From: an archaeon
GTDB taxonomy: Archaea > Asgardarchaeota > Hermodarchaeia > Hermodarchaeales > Hermodarchaeaceae
Reading direction: 5' to 3'
Assembly: GCA_016550485.1 (NCBI GenBank)
Contig: JABXGV010000296.1
Coordinates: forward strand, 1-5,638
Length of the DNA stretch: 5,638 nucleotides
Shown here: positions 4,624 to 5,638 of the stretch, piece by piece
Layout: each line of letters opens with the position of its first letter
How positions within the stretch are numbered: position 1 is the stretch's first letter
Notes under the pieces: generated by a model
Told to the model about the DNA's origin: nothing
The model's database searches: none
Seen by the model: only the letters and a program-made list of their open reading frames with translations
Translations under genes and position numbers: made by a program

Positions 4624-5097
4624 ATGAGCTACGACAGAGAGCCTGTTGAGGCAACAATCGCAGAATTGCGACCTAGTATGAAAAGTTTGAACATCACCTT
4701 CAAGATTGTCGAGAAGGGAGACAGCCGTGAAGTAACTTCACGTCGTGACGGCGAAAGCCACCAGGTGCTTGACGCCATCGCTGGCGACAGCTCTGGTATT
4801 GTCACCCTCGCCCTCTGGGACGACATGATTGATACCCTGAACGTGGATACAACCTATCGCTTGGAAAACGGCTACACGAGCCTCTTCCAAGGTCACCTTC
4901 GTCTAAACATCGGCCGCTACGGCAAAATCGAAGAAGCCGAAGTCCCTATCAGCGACATCGACACTGAAAACGACCTCTCAGCAGCCGAACACGAACGCCC
5001 TCGCCGCTCCTACGGTGGATACGGCGGCAGCAGCGGATACGGCGGCAGTAGAGACCGCAGTCGAAGCCGCCAAAGTCGAGGACGCCGACGTTACTAA
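4624..5097 (+). CDS. ssb: Archaeal single-stranded DNA-binding protein (one OB fold, basic Gly/Tyr/Ser-rich tail)
   Basis: A 157-residue protein with a single OB fold at about residues 8-110, as in crenarchaeal-type SSB and RPA-like proteins. Visible landmarks are TIAELRPSMKSLNITFKIVE (11-30, exactly the first strand region), SHQVLDAIAGDSSGIVTLAL, Trp65 in LWDDMID, YRLENGYTSLFQG (78-90) and LRLNIGRYGKIEE (92-104). It binds and protects single-stranded DNA in replication, recombination and repair. After an acidic linker (111-124) the tail (125-157) has GGYGG and GYGGS repeats, then SRDRSRSRQSRGRRRY with 11 Arg in 33 residues. This replaces the acidic tail known from Sulfolobus SSB. ATG 4624 was chosen over the in-frame GTG at 4612 because MSYDREP fits the family start. 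The gene converges on radA. Confidence 0.92.
   Translation: MSYDREPVEATIAELRPSMKSLNITFKIVEKGDSREVTSRRDGESHQVLDAIAGDSSGIVTLALWDDMIDTLNVDTTYRLENGYTSLFQGHLRLNIGRYGKIEEAEVPISDIDTENDLSAAEHERPRRSYGGYGGSSGYGGSRDRSRSRQSRGRRRY
5017..5048 (+). repeat. Short direct repeat inside the SSB tail
   Basis: GGATACGGCGGCAG occurs at 5017-5030 and again at 5035-5048, an 18-bp (six-codon) period that encodes the repeated GYGGS units. The identical codons suggest a recent duplication by slippage, so tail length may differ between close relatives. Confidence 0.7.
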
Positions 5098-5111
5098 CAC
5101 CCCAAACCTCC

Positions 5112-5158
5112 AGAGCCCACGACTTCTAAAAACGGAGTCAGGCTCTTCATCTTTTTTT
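5112..5158 (+). terminator. Hairpin plus T-tract terminator of SSB
   Basis: AGAGCC (5112-5117) pairs with GGCTCT (5141-5146), and inside it GACTT (5121-5125) pairs with GAGTC (5135-5139), including one G-U pair. A run of seven T follows at 5152-5158. It begins 14 nt after the SSB stop codon. The rest of the gap to radA (5159-5299) shows no gene or strong signal, and no separate T-rich terminator for radA is obvious. Confidence 0.75.
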
Positions 5159-5299
5159 CCACGCCAACAGTTACACTACAACGTCTCACATACTCCCACT
5201 ACTACAACCTGCCACCTAATAACTACTGTGCAGACGTAACACTCTACCCTCAACTAGGGCAAAGACAGGACCGTAGAAAGACCTGCATCAGCAAGACGA

Positions 5300-5638
5300 C
5301 TAAGCATCCGTAATGCCAGTGGCGGCAATAACGAAGAGCGCTTCGCCTTCTGGCAAATACGGCGAATCAATCAAAGACGCAATACGGCGTTCTCCCTTAC
5401 TCTTCCGCAAATACACACGCGTCTGTGCAGCATGAGCCACGATGTGTCCGCCAGTCGGTCGATCACTCGGACCGAAAAATACGTCTGGGGTGGCGTGGAC
5501 TTGGTTTGAGGTGATTACGGCGACGTTGTGTATCTCTGCGAGTTTTAGTAATTCGTGTAGGTGCTTGTTGAGTTTTTGTTGTCTTTCAGCGAGCATGCCT
5601 CTGCCAAGGTATTCAGCTCGGAAATGTCCGATTAGGCT
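5300..5638 (-). CDS. radA: DNA repair and recombination protein RadA, C-terminal part (partial, runs off right edge)
   Basis: The last 112 residues of the archaeal RecA/Rad51 recombinase, which forms filaments on single-stranded DNA and carries out ATP-dependent strand exchange. The visible part opens with SLIGHFRAEYLGRG, then LAERQQKLNKHLHELLKLAE, the VITSNQV strand, the L2 loop region with PDVFFGPSDRPTGGHI, AHAAQTRVYLRKSKGERR and the C-terminal DSPYLPEGEALFVI, all RadA hallmarks and too complete for the shorter paralogue RadB. The N-terminal helix-hairpin-helix domain and Walker A lie beyond the window. The frame is open to the right edge, so the ATG at 5596 is internal and not a start. The C-terminus (AATGITDA) replaces the more usual ITEEGI-type ending. 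It converges on the SSB gene, its functional partner in recombination. Confidence 0.97.
   Translation of the reverse strand, partial: SLIGHFRAEYLGRGMLAERQQKLNKHLHELLKLAEIHNVAVITSNQVHATPDVFFGPSDRPTGGHIVAHAAQTRVYLRKSKGERRIASLIDSPYLPEGEALFVIAATGITDA

Noticed and set aside
4629..4826. Minus-strand 65-codon frame inside SSB
   Set aside because: It is antisense to the conserved OB fold, with no supporting signal.
5015..5239. Plus-strand 74-codon frame starting in the SSB tail
   Set aside because: It arises from reading the GYGGS repeats in another frame as Ala/Asp-rich sequence and then runs through the terminator.

Overview
The window looks like a piece of an Asgard-type archaeal chromosome. The evidence is the start of a Ras/Rab-like small GTPase at the left edge, an unmistakable archaeal RadA recombinase at the right edge, an archaeal OB-fold single-stranded DNA-binding protein, TATA boxes of the archaeal TTTAWATA type, and a few genes with clear Shine-Dalgarno sites among others with none. 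Base composition is fairly balanced. Assignment to the Thorarchaeia or a relative is my inference from the combination and from general resemblance. It is not proven by the sequence.

Left part (1-790): on the minus strand a stand-alone ModE-type winged-helix protein is followed by the 5' part of a small GTPase that runs off the window. Divergent from them, on the plus strand (791-1549), is an orphan aminoglycoside-phosphotransferase-like kinase with all core catalytic residues. It converges on a small membrane protein (1640-2020, minus), and an 8-bp hairpin that can terminate both transcripts lies between them.

Middle (2169-4142): a GT-A-like putative glycosyltransferase (minus) has NPN where the related GT8 family carries DxD. 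Its promoter region is shared with a divergent two-gene plus-strand unit. That unit encodes a membrane-anchored nuclease related to archaeal Holliday junction resolvases and a DinB/YfiT-like four-helix-bundle protein.

Right part (4143-5638): a 48-residue small protein (4243-4389) has its own TATA box and a partial Shine-Dalgarno. Next comes a 234-bp non-coding stretch with a 23-nt pure purine tract immediately upstream of the best TATA box in the window, and about 124 nt of predicted leader. The ssDNA-binding protein follows; its tail is Gly/Tyr/Arg/Ser-rich rather than acidic. It converges on radA, and a strong hairpin plus T7 terminator lies after it.

Functionally the window holds three DNA recombination/repair-related genes (resolvase-like nuclease, SSB, RadA) among a GTPase, a transcription factor, a kinase and surface/membrane genes. 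They are not one operon. I found no tRNA, rRNA, CRISPR array, insertion sequence or phage gene. I see no convincing new multi-gene system. The points most worth a second look are the NPN substitution, the SSB tail, the SSB upstream region and the small 48-residue gene.
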